A DNA stretch of 40,569 nucleotides from Candidatus Komeilibacteria bacterium RIFCSPHIGHO2_01_FULL_52_14 (lineage in GTDB: Bacteria; Patescibacteriota; Patescibacteriia; UBA1558; 2-01-FULL-52-15), in assembly GCA_001818365.1 (NCBI GenBank), contig MHKK01000022.1:5636-46204 (forward strand), written 5' to 3'. Made by a program: the position numbers and the translations under genes. The notes beneath the pieces were generated by a model. It searched no databases and was not told where the DNA came from. It worked only from the letters and a program-made list of their open reading frames with translations. Shown piece by piece: positions 1 to 7,349 of the stretch (position 1 is the first letter of the stretch; every line of letters starts with the position of its first letter).

Positions 1-368
1 TGTATGTCTTCGGGAGCTGGTACGATACCGTGTATCGTCAATACGTCGAGAAAAGATTCCGTTCAAGCGGCGCTTTGGATAAACGGAACGGCGTGCGCTT
101 GCTGTGTTTTCAGAACTACCCGAATCTCGATAAAGGCGCGAGTTGCAACGTGGATCCGCCGAGCAGTCGCATGAGCAGACAAGACCTGACCGATCCATTG
201 CATCTGTTCGTCGGGCCAACCGATCTGACTTTCGCAACGACGACCGTCGGCTCGGGATCGGCCGTGGAGTCCCTCCTGAACATCCGGTACCGCGGAGGAT
301 CGTCGCTTAATTTCGGTATTGCGACCGTCACGGCGAGTACAACGGCTCTATTCCAGGTAACCCCATGA
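1..368 (+). CDS. C-terminal end of a pilin-like protein (partial)
   Basis: The reading frame is open from base 3, so the true start lies upstream of the window; about 121 residues are visible. No catalytic motif is seen. The end is rich in Thr, Ser, Val and Gly, as in the beta-strand C-terminal part of type IV pilin-like or minor pilin proteins. The stop codon overlaps the next start as ATGA (365-368), which indicates translational coupling. The next genes encode a one-helix pilus-type protein and a PilM-like ATPase, so a role in the type IV pilus machine is inferred from context only. A GTG at 30 could start a short protein, but the open frame before it argues against that. Confidence 0.55.
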   Translation, partial: YVFGSWYDTVYRQYVEKRFRSSGALDKRNGVRLLCFQNYPNLDKGASCNVDPPSSRMSRQDLTDPLHLFVGPTDLTFATTTVGSGSAVESLLNIRYRGGSSLNFGIATVTASTTALFQVTP

Positions 369-781
369 ACACGCAACATCAATCGGAGAAGGGAATCATC
401 GCGATTACGCTGGTTTTGATCGTGGCGTCGATCATAACGGTGTTCGGTTTGTCGGTAGCGCTCATGGCAATCGACGAGACACGAACGGCGACGACGCAGC
501 TCTCCGCGTCCCAGTCGGCGGCGTACGATGACGCATGCGTTACCAATGCGCTGAGCGTGCTTATCAATAATAATTCCTATACCGGGAATGCGAATATTTC
601 CGTCGGAAACGTCAACTGTATCGCCGTCATCGCGAACCCCGGCGGTAACGTGCGCTCGATTAAGACCAGCGCGACCGCAACCGATGCTTTTGCGCGCAGC
701 ATCGTTGATCGTTCGTTCGTGAACGTGAATATCGCAACGAATCCATTTACCGTTCTGTATTATAAGGATATACTGGATTAA
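365..781 (+). CDS. One-helix pilus-associated protein (PilX/minor pilin-like)
   Basis: This 138-residue protein has a short basic and polar N-terminus, then a hydrophobic helix at about residues 10-33, then a Thr/Ser/Asn-rich outer domain with two Cys. That matches the plan of PilX-like or GspK-like minor pilins, although the classic prepilin G-F-T-x-x-E motif is not evident; the sequence EKGIIAITLVLIV is the closest equivalent. It overlaps the previous gene by 4 nt and ends 8 nt before the PilM-like gene, so the three are probably one operon. A function as a minor pilin or pilus assembly factor at the cytoplasmic membrane is inferred from position and topology. It has no visible enzyme motif. 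Confidence 0.6.
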   Translation: MNTQHQSEKGIIAITLVLIVASIITVFGLSVALMAIDETRTATTQLSASQSAAYDDACVTNALSVLINNNSYTGNANISVGNVNCIAVIANPGGNVRSIKTSATATDAFARSIVDRSFVNVNIATNPFTVLYYKDILD

Positions 782-789
782 CCTCCGCT

Positions 790-2655
790 ATGAAACGAAC
801 CGTTGCCATCAATTTTTCCGACTACTCGATCGAAGCGCTGGAGCTTGACCAGGAAAAGCGCCAGCTCATCGTCAAGGCGCAGAGCCGCATTACGTTAGCA
901 CCAGGTATCATTGAGAACGGCAAGATCATTCAGTATGACATTTGTGCGGCCGCGGTGCAGCAGCTCCTCGCGAACGCGCAGCCGTCGCCGGTCGAAGGCC
1001 ATGACATCGCCATAACGATCCCCGAGTCGCGTATGTTCGCGCAAACATTCTCGCTTCCGAGGTCGATACCGCAACAGCAGGTGCCGTCGGCGTTGTTCTC
1101 GGAGGCGCGCGAATCGATGCCGCTCGACGTCAAGGCCGTCGCGGCGGATTTCCGTCTGACGGGAAGAACCGATACAGCCGATCAATACTTGTTCGCAGCA
1201 ACCTACGATGAGCTCGTCAAGGAGTATGTCTTGTTTTTTCAGAAACTGCGGCTGAAAGTCACACTCATAACGATGGAATCGCTCGCGCTGGGCGCGGCGG
1301 TGCTTGACGAAACGGTTGACGAGACCGTCTTACTGCTCGATATCGGTGCCCGGACCACGATCGCGTCCATTTTTCAGAAAGGGGAGTTGCGGGAATCGAT
1401 CAACATAAATATCGCCGGGAATGCCATTACGGCCGCACTGGCCGAAAAGTTGCGCCTTGCCCTGGAGGAAGCGGAACAGCGAAAAATTACTATGGGACTT
1501 ACGCCCGGCACGGACGGCGGCGCCGAGATGCTCGTGATCCAGGGTCAGTTGCAACCGCTCAAAGACGAGCTTGCGACATTCATCCGTTATTATGAGCAGC
1601 GGAGCGGGGACCTGGTTGACAGGATCATGCTTTCCGGCGGCACGGCGTCGATGGTCGGGCTTTCCGATTATTTTGCGGCAAATCTGAACCGGCCGACTGT
1701 TGCGGCGGAAGCGCTTCCGCTGTTCGCCGTTGATCGCGACCGTACGATGCTGCCAAAATTCTTGGTCGTATTGGGGCTCGCTCGAATCGCCATGGGCGGC
1801 CGTCAGGAGCGCATTAATTTTTTGGAACATAAAGAGAAGGATTGGCAACCGACAAAAAAAGCCATCCGCGGAACCGTTGCGACCGGATCTGTCGGCTCCG
1901 CGGTATCGAAGCGGGCCATGCCGTCCAGGAAGCGTCTGCTTTTACTTGCGGCGGTATTGGTTCTCGCCGGAGGGCTCGTGGGATTTTTATGGTGGCTGCG
2001 CTCAAGTTCGTCGGTGAAATTCCCGGTAGCGAACCTCCCGGAATCAGAATCGGCGCCGCAGGTCGTTATTGTTGCCCGGCCGTTTGCAGAGGTGACCAAC
2101 GGACGCCAGGTATCGTTCACGTTCTGGGCATCGTTGCAACCCGATCCGGCGCACCCCGGCGACATCCCGGGGAGAATCGAGAACCTTTCGCCGCGAGCGA
2201 CCGTCGCGTATGACGACGCAATACTTGATTACGTTCGCCGGACGCTGACTGCCGCGGGAACGACAGTGACCGACGATGCTCTGCAACAAGGCCTCCGGGA
2301 ATATCTTTCCGATCAGGTGTGGCAGGAAAAACAGGCGTTACTCCAGCAGACCGCACGGAACGAGGGGCTGCGGGTTTTGGATGATTATGCCTCAAAGGAA
2401 ATTGTAACCGCCGAAGCCCTCACGGAGACAAAGGCGGACGGCAGCACGGTGCGCCAGCTTAACTTTTCTCTCGTTTTTCGCGCGTTGCTTGTGAAGGAAT
2501 CGGCATTTGCTCCGCTCGAGCAGCAGCAGGTCGCCGATTTTCAGGAACTGAATCCGGGGTGGGTGCCCACGAGGAGACAATACCGCATGAAACTGGAGGA
2601 AGGATCGACGCGCGTGCTTGTTTCTGCACTGTATACGTTTTTGCAGCAACCATAA
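790..2655 (+). CDS. pilM: Type IV pilus assembly ATPase PilM-like, with membrane anchor and C-terminal extension
   Basis: The N-terminal ~350 residues resemble PilM, the actin-fold protein that links the cytoplasmic side of the type IV pilus machine to PilN. Phosphate-binding-type loops are visible at about residue 181 (LLLDIGARTT) and about 278 (IMLSGGTASM). Unlike stand-alone PilM (about 350 residues), this protein runs to 621 residues. A basic linker leads to a transmembrane helix at about 383-402, followed by an external region of about 215 residues with no motif I recognise. The extension could replace PilN/PilO, which are also single-pass proteins; that is inference. It is the third gene of the pilus cluster at the window start. 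Confidence is high for PilM, low for the role of the extension. Confidence 0.85.
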   Translation: MKRTVAINFSDYSIEALELDQEKRQLIVKAQSRITLAPGIIENGKIIQYDICAAAVQQLLANAQPSPVEGHDIAITIPESRMFAQTFSLPRSIPQQQVPSALFSEARESMPLDVKAVAADFRLTGRTDTADQYLFAATYDELVKEYVLFFQKLRLKVTLITMESLALGAAVLDETVDETVLLLDIGARTTIASIFQKGELRESININIAGNAITAALAEKLRLALEEAEQRKITMGLTPGTDGGAEMLVIQGQLQPLKDELATFIRYYEQRSGDLVDRIMLSGGTASMVGLSDYFAANLNRPTVAAEALPLFAVDRDRTMLPKFLVVLGLARIAMGGRQERINFLEHKEKDWQPTKKAIRGTVATGSVGSAVSKRAMPSRKRLLLLAAVLVLAGGLVGFLWWLRSSSSVKFPVANLPESESAPQVVIVARPFAEVTNGRQVSFTFWASLQPDPAHPGDIPGRIENLSPRATVAYDDAILDYVRRTLTAAGTTVTDDALQQGLREYLSDQVWQEKQALLQQTARNEGLRVLDDYASKEIVTAEALTETKADGSTVRQLNFSLVFRALLVKESAFAPLEQQQVADFQELNPGWVPTRRQYRMKLEEGSTRVLVSALYTFLQQP

Positions 2656-2659
2656 GATC

Positions 2660-4153
2660 ATGTCCTATTTCTTAAAAGCTTTAAAGCTCGACGTCGAAAC
2701 CGGTTCGCCGAAAATTGCGCTTTTGAATGAGAAAGAAGCGTGGCATTACGGTATCCACGCGGGAGACCATCTCAAACTGACGCTGAACGGCAAACCGCTG
2801 TACGTATCGGCGAATACGAGCAAGCAGCGCGTAAAGCCAGGCAGGATAGGGCTCTATAAGGACATCTGGGAAAAGACCAGGATAACGAACGGCGACATCG
2901 TGCAAGTCGCTTTTCAGGAAAGCGCCCATTCGATACAGGCGATAAAGCGGCGTCTTTTGGGGAAGCGTCTGAAGTATGAGGAGATCTATTCCATTATTTC
3001 TGATATTGCGACTGATCAATTGAGCAAAGTTCAGATAACCTATTTTGTCGCATCCGGCTTCATGCACGATTATACGAACGAAGAATTGTATTTCCTGACG
3101 AAAGCGATGGCCGAGACGGGGGACATGTTGCATTTCCCGGGGCTCGTGGCCGACAAGCATTCTGTCGGCGGCCTTGCAGGTAACCGAACAACGATGATCG
3201 TCGTCCCGATTCTTGCCGCGCTCGGCATCAAAATCCCCAAGACGTCGTCCCGGGCGATAACGTCGCCTGCCGGCACCGCGGACACGATGGAAGTTCTGGC
3301 ACCGGTGACCTTTACCGTCGATGAGATAAAAAAAATCGTCGGAAAGACGAACGGATGCCTGGTGTGGGGCGGCGGGCTTTCGCTGGCGCCGGCCGATGAC
3401 AAGATTTTACAGGTAAGCTATCCGATGTCACTTGAGCCGTACAGCAAGATGATCGTGTCCATTATGGCCAAGAAAGTGGCGACCGGCGTCAATCATTTAA
3501 TCATTGATATGCCCGTGGGTCCCACCACAAAGATACCGGACATGGAAACGGCCCGCATGCTTGAAAAAAAGTTTCAGTACGTTGCCGCGAAATTCAGCAT
3601 CAAGCTCAAGGTCAGTATGATTAAAACAAGCGATCCGGTCGGCTTCGGCGTGGGGCCTGCTCTTGAAGCACGGGACGTGTTGCGCGTGTTGCAGCAAAAA
3701 AAAGAACGCCCGGGGGATTTAAGCAGAAAAGCCGTCCATCTTGCAGGCCAGCTTTTGGAGCTTGTTGACTATTGTAAGCCGGGAGCGGGCGCTACGATAG
3801 CGTGGAAAGTTCTTGATTCCGGCCGTGCGTGGCGGAAGATGCGCGAGATCATCAAGGCGCAGGGCGGCGACCCGAACATTGATTCCGAGCAGATTACGCT
3901 GGGTGCCTACAAAAAGTATTACACGGCGGCAAAGACCGGGCAGATCGTATTTACCGACAATAAGTCGCTGAACCTCGTGTGCCGGACGCTTGGAGCACCG
4001 TCGGTGAAACTTGCCGGCGTCTACCTGAATAAGGAATACGGCGTGAGCGTACGAAAAGGAGAGCGCTTGTTTACGATCTATGCGGAGAACAAGGAGCGTC
4101 TTAATTTGGCCTCAAAAGCCCTGGAGAAACTGCGTATATTTCATATCAAGTGA
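2660..4153 (+). CDS. AMP phosphorylase / thymidine phosphorylase, archaeal type
   Basis: This 497-residue enzyme belongs to the archaeal-type branch of the thymidine/pyrimidine phosphorylase family. The first ~85 residues form the extra N-terminal domain of that branch. The phosphate- and nucleoside-binding core follows, with DKHSVGG at about 163 and the signature SSRAITSPAGTAD at about 196. Family members release the base from AMP or nucleosides with phosphate. In archaea and many CPR bacteria they feed ribose 1,5-bisphosphate to a RuBisCO-based AMP salvage pathway. The isomerase and RuBisCO are not in this window. I chose ATG 2660 because an upstream in-frame ATG at 2618 lies inside pilM and adds residues with no family match. 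It lies 4 nt after pilM, probably in the same transcript. Confidence 0.9.
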   Translation: MSYFLKALKLDVETGSPKIALLNEKEAWHYGIHAGDHLKLTLNGKPLYVSANTSKQRVKPGRIGLYKDIWEKTRITNGDIVQVAFQESAHSIQAIKRRLLGKRLKYEEIYSIISDIATDQLSKVQITYFVASGFMHDYTNEELYFLTKAMAETGDMLHFPGLVADKHSVGGLAGNRTTMIVVPILAALGIKIPKTSSRAITSPAGTADTMEVLAPVTFTVDEIKKIVGKTNGCLVWGGGLSLAPADDKILQVSYPMSLEPYSKMIVSIMAKKVATGVNHLIIDMPVGPTTKIPDMETARMLEKKFQYVAAKFSIKLKVSMIKTSDPVGFGVGPALEARDVLRVLQQKKERPGDLSRKAVHLAGQLLELVDYCKPGAGATIAWKVLDSGRAWRKMREIIKAQGGDPNIDSEQITLGAYKKYYTAAKTGQIVFTDNKSLNLVCRTLGAPSVKLAGVYLNKEYGVSVRKGERLFTIYAENKERLNLASKALEKLRIFHIK

Positions 4154-4273
4154 GTTTTGTGTTGATGCTGGAGCTTTCTTTAAAAAAGTGGTATCCTTAT
4201 TACAAGCTAAATTCACAATTAAGATATGATTTCAATATCATAATAATAAAAATAACTAAGATTAGGCAAAAAT

Positions 4274-4822
4274 ATGCATGCTGACATACAAAAAGGGATA
4301 CGTTTTGGGAAGCAGGTCTTTATTACTATCGTCTCAGGTTTTCTGGTGGGCATGTTATCAGTGTACGCGGCAACAACCATCAGTAATAATATTGTGACCG
4401 GGGGCACGCTTGATGTCACCGGTGTCACAACACTTACAACGATGACGAGCACGCAGGCAACCTCGTCAACATCTTTTTGGATAGGCAGCGGCGGAACCGC
4501 AACATGGCTGAATCTTGCCGGAGGCGATTTGTTTGTGCAGGATGATCTGCAGCTCGGTGACCGGTTAACAGTCGGTGGCACTGCATCCTCAACGGCGCTG
4601 ATTGTTGGCGGAACAGCGACATCAACCAATTTAACGATTGGCGAACGGGCGGCTGCCAATGCGACCACAACGCTTACCCTTGGCGATCTTGTGGCAGAAG
4701 CGGCAACGTGCATTAAGATGCGAACCACAGCGGGTGAATGGGTCTATGCGTATGCAACTTCTTCGAGCGCAATGACTGCTCCCGGCTGGGGTCTGCGGTG
4801 GACCGCCACAAGCTGTGAGTAA
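4274..4822 (+). CDS. Exported TST-repeat surface protein
   Basis: The 182-residue protein has one hydrophobic segment at about residues 12-33 ending in a plausible signal peptidase site (VYA-AT). It continues as a low-complexity beta-type domain rich in Thr, Ser, Gly and Ala. Short repeats of the form TA(S/T)ST-x-L-x-(V/I)G recur (around residues 100-120). The C-terminal ~50 residues have two Cys and a compact WVYAYATSSS segment. Such repeats are common in predicted surface or fibre proteins of Parcubacteria, but I know of no defined function. It is followed 21 nt later by another exported protein on the same strand. The 120 nt upstream are AT-rich with a small inverted repeat (GATAT/ATATC). 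I see no Shine-Dalgarno site. Confidence 0.7.
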   Translation: MHADIQKGIRFGKQVFITIVSGFLVGMLSVYAATTISNNIVTGGTLDVTGVTTLTTMTSTQATSSTSFWIGSGGTATWLNLAGGDLFVQDDLQLGDRLTVGGTASSTALIVGGTATSTNLTIGERAAANATTTLTLGDLVAEAATCIKMRTTAGEWVYAYATSSSAMTAPGWGLRWTATSCE

Positions 4823-4843
4823 TCGCACAGCTATTCATAGCGT

Positions 4844-5998
4844 ATGATCATGAAACGTTTAATCGGCATAGTAGCGGTTGCTCTTTCTCTAGTCGCTGTC
4901 CCGGACCTGCTTAAGGCGCAGGATGTGCAGCTAACGGCAGGGGCGACAATTGAAATCACCCTGACGAGCCCATCGGTCACCTATACCTTGAGTTCGACAA
5001 CAGGCATCAACGCTCTTGCGGTGAGCGACAGCACTCTGACCTTGACGCTTGATGCTGGCGATACCATCACGGTAACGCAGAACAATGGTTACGTGATTGA
5101 TAATAACTTAGGTGTTGGCACCAGTTGTATTGGCGCAATTACCCGTGCAACTTTTACCGCCAGCGTCATTATAACGTCAGGAGCAACGGCACAAGGCTGC
5201 CAGACCGGTGGGTCGGGGAGCCCTATTAGTGACGCGAGTATACGGATTAACAATGGGGCTTCGCAAACATCATCGAGAAATGTGACACTGAGCCTTCAGG
5301 CCGGCAATGCGAAGCAGATGATACTCTCGCACCTGGTTAATTTTGCTGATGCACAGTGGGAGCCGTACGCTGAAGCAAAAGCATGGACGCTGACGGACGG
5401 TTTAGGAGAAAAAAGAGTATACGTAAATTACTTGAGCACTGGAGGAGAGCAGTCGCAGCCAATGAGTGCGGTGATAACACTTACAGAGGGAGTAACTGCC
5501 GCTCCGGCACCAGACGGGTCGGTACCGTCATCACAACCCCAAGCAACTCAGACACCTGTGCTGCAACAGACGGGTGTTCCGTCGGAAGGTGCGCTGGTTA
5601 AATTACTCAATGATCCAAGAGTCTATCTCATCTCTCAGGGGTTGAAACGATGGATTCAAGATGAACAAGCATTTACACAGCAAGGGTATAGCTGGAGTAA
5701 TATCGTCGTGGTTTCTGATACAGCCTTGCAGCAGTATTGGGATGGACCGAGGATAGAGAGCGCGGTAGCAGCCGCTGCTTACAAATTTACGAGATATCTG
5801 GCGTCTGGCTCAGTGGGTACGGAAGTTAGTGCATTACAGAAGATCCTGAAGGCGTTGGGGTTCTTTCCGCAGCAGGTTAAGGAAACGGGATACTACGGAA
5901 CGACGACTCGGAGTGCTGTCATCGCTTTCCAAAAGGCACGAGGGATTACGCCTCTCGGCGTTGTCGGACCTCAGACCCGAGCAGCTTTAAATCGATAG
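4844..5998 (+). CDS. Exported protein with peptidoglycan-binding domain
   Basis: The protein has 384 residues. A signal peptide is visible (basic start, hydrophobic core, cleavage near LLKAQ-DV, about residue 26), followed by a Thr/Ser-rich beta domain. Next, near residues 246-305, comes a segment of the type VYLISQGLKRWI...FTQQGY, which in CPR proteins precedes wall-associated domains. The last ~65 residues form a PG_binding_1 domain: LQKILKALGFF, then GYYGTTTRSAVIAFQKARGI, then VGPQTRAALN. It is probably anchored to peptidoglycan outside the membrane. The start could be ATG 4844 or ATG 4850; both give the same signal peptide. It may share a transcript with the preceding exported protein. 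Confidence 0.82.
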   Translation: MIMKRLIGIVAVALSLVAVPDLLKAQDVQLTAGATIEITLTSPSVTYTLSSTTGINALAVSDSTLTLTLDAGDTITVTQNNGYVIDNNLGVGTSCIGAITRATFTASVIITSGATAQGCQTGGSGSPISDASIRINNGASQTSSRNVTLSLQAGNAKQMILSHLVNFADAQWEPYAEAKAWTLTDGLGEKRVYVNYLSTGGEQSQPMSAVITLTEGVTAAPAPDGSVPSSQPQATQTPVLQQTGVPSEGALVKLLNDPRVYLISQGLKRWIQDEQAFTQQGYSWSNIVVVSDTALQQYWDGPRIESAVAAAAYKFTRYLASGSVGTEVSALQKILKALGFFPQQVKETGYYGTTTRSAVIAFQKARGITPLGVVGPQTRAALNR

Positions 5999-6107
5999 TG
6001 CTGAAGTGAGCAAATAACGCATCGCGCAGCCATTTTTTATATTAGAATAGTTGCATTGAAGTAATTGAAAGTATTGGAGAGAATCGGAATTTTTGCATCT
6101 CGTGAGC

Positions 6108-6136
6108 TTGTGGAGCGGCGAAAGCTCTGGTATAAC
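6108..6136 (+). promoter_or_regulatory. Candidate promoter of mnmA
   Basis: TTGTGG at 6108-6113 and TATAAC at 6131-6136 are separated by 17 bp. The -10 box matches consensus at five of six positions, the -35 at three. The predicted start near 6143 leaves about 10 nt before ATG 6154. Confidence 0.5.
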
Positions 6137-6153
6137 AAAGCTCCTTTTTGTAT

Positions 6154-7221
6154 ATGAAAAAAAGGAAAAAAATTGTCGTTGGCCTGTCCGGAGGCGTCGA
6201 CAGCGCCGTGGCCGCCTATCTGCTTCAGAAGCAGGGGTACGCGGTTCGTGCGGTCTTCATGAAAAATTTTTCGGAGAGAGTCGCACGCGCGTACGAATGT
6301 CCCTGGCGCGAGGATCGTTTGTCCGCATACCGTGTAGCGGCTTTTTTGGGTATTCCCATCGTCACGTGGAATTTTGAACGCGAGTACCGCGATCGGGTAC
6401 TCAAGTACCTGTTTCGCGAATACGGTGCGGGGCGAACCCCGAATCCGGATGTGATGTGCAATAAGGAGATAAAATTTTCCGTTTTTTTGCGGCGTGCGAA
6501 AGCGATGGGTATACCGAGAATTGCTACTGGACATTACGCCCGTATTCGACGGAGTGCCGACGGAGTGTCTCACCTGCTGAAAGCGAACGACGCTACCAAG
6601 GATCAGTCGTATTTTCTCGCTGCGCTGAATCAACGGCAGCTCGCGGCTGTCTCGTTTCCGGTCGGAGGAATGACGAAGAAACAGGTACGTGCGCTGGCGC
6701 GGAGGATCGGGCTCCCGAATGCGGAGCGGCCCGATAGCCAAGGTATCTGTTTCGTCGGTCCCGTCACGATGAAGGCTTTTTTGAAGACGCGCATCAAGCC
6801 GAAGCCCGGCGACATCGTTACGACGAAGGGGGTTCTCATCGGCCGCCATGACGGCGTGCACTACTACACGATCGGGCAGCGCCGGGGTATCAATCTGGGC
6901 GGCGGTCCCGCATTATACGTTATCGGCAAAGACATGAGACGCAATCGGCTTATCGTCGGGACAAAGAATCAGCTGGAGCTTTTTACGAACACCGTGAAAC
7001 TGGGATCGTGGCATTGGGTTGCGTCTCCGCACAAATTTCCTTTGCGGTGCACCGCAAAGATACGGTACCGGCAGCGCGACGAGCGAGTCATCATCAGACG
7101 AACGGACAAAAACGGAATTGTTGCGCACTTCAGCCGCCGGCAACGTGCCGTGGCGCCGGGACAGACCTTTGCCGCCTATCAAGGCAGTGAGCTTATCGGG
7201 AGCGCTACCATTGTCGAATAG
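6154..7221 (+). CDS. mnmA: tRNA-specific 2-thiouridylase MnmA
   Basis: MnmA uses ATP and a persulfide to put sulfur at position 2 of the wobble uridine in tRNAs for Lys, Glu and Gln. The 355-residue length fits the family. The PP-loop SGGVDS lies at residues 12-17. The two catalytic cysteines are seen in NPDVMCNKEIKF and in DSQGICFVG. The family segments ATGHYAR and KDQSYFL are present, and the C-terminal beta-barrel region ends normally. ATG 6154 is chosen; a TTG two codons upstream is less likely. No Shine-Dalgarno site is visible. The stop lies inside the predicted alaS promoter, so the two genes can be transcribed separately. Confidence 0.96.
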   Translation: MKKRKKIVVGLSGGVDSAVAAYLLQKQGYAVRAVFMKNFSERVARAYECPWREDRLSAYRVAAFLGIPIVTWNFEREYRDRVLKYLFREYGAGRTPNPDVMCNKEIKFSVFLRRAKAMGIPRIATGHYARIRRSADGVSHLLKANDATKDQSYFLAALNQRQLAAVSFPVGGMTKKQVRALARRIGLPNAERPDSQGICFVGPVTMKAFLKTRIKPKPGDIVTTKGVLIGRHDGVHYYTIGQRRGINLGGGPALYVIGKDMRRNRLIVGTKNQLELFTNTVKLGSWHWVASPHKFPLRCTAKIRYRQRDERVIIRRTDKNGIVAHFSRRQRAVAPGQTFAAYQGSELIGSATIVE

Positions 7222-7239
7222 GACGATTTTCAGTATAGT
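7211..7239 (+). promoter_or_regulatory. Candidate promoter of alaS
   Basis: TTGTCG (7211-7216) and TATAGT (7234-7239) are 17 bp apart and overlap the end of mnmA. The predicted transcript would have a leader of about 100 nt that contains two palindromes. Confidence 0.5.
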
Positions 7240-7250
7240 TGATACTGCTC

Positions 7251-7282
7251 GGTTAATCCCCGAGCGTGTCGAGGGGTTAACC
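7251..7282. repeat. Palindrome in the alaS leader
   Basis: GGTTAATCCCC (7251-7261) pairs with GGGGTTAACC (7273-7282), with one bulged T and an 11-nt loop. No T-run follows, so it is not a standard terminator. It could fold in the alaS leader RNA. Confidence 0.6.
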
Positions 7283-7296
7283 GGTTTATGTCAATT

Positions 7297-7333
7297 AAAA
7301 TTTATCCTTCGACAAGCTCAGGAAATAAATTTT
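7297..7333. repeat. Palindrome with CTTCGACAAGCTCAGG-type core
   Basis: AAAATTTATCCT and the AGGAAATAAATTTT arm flank TCGACAAGCTC. The core CCTTCGACAAGCTCAGG belongs to a dispersed palindromic family. Related cores occur at 13508-13557, 35239-35260 and 36062-36113 in this window. Confidence 0.65.
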
Positions 7334-7349
7334 CATTGTTCTGCTTTCT

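Noticed and set aside
7251-7333. T-box or other known riboswitch in the alaS leader
   Set aside because: The leader has two palindromes but no T-box core sequence and no terminator/antiterminator pair with a T-run.
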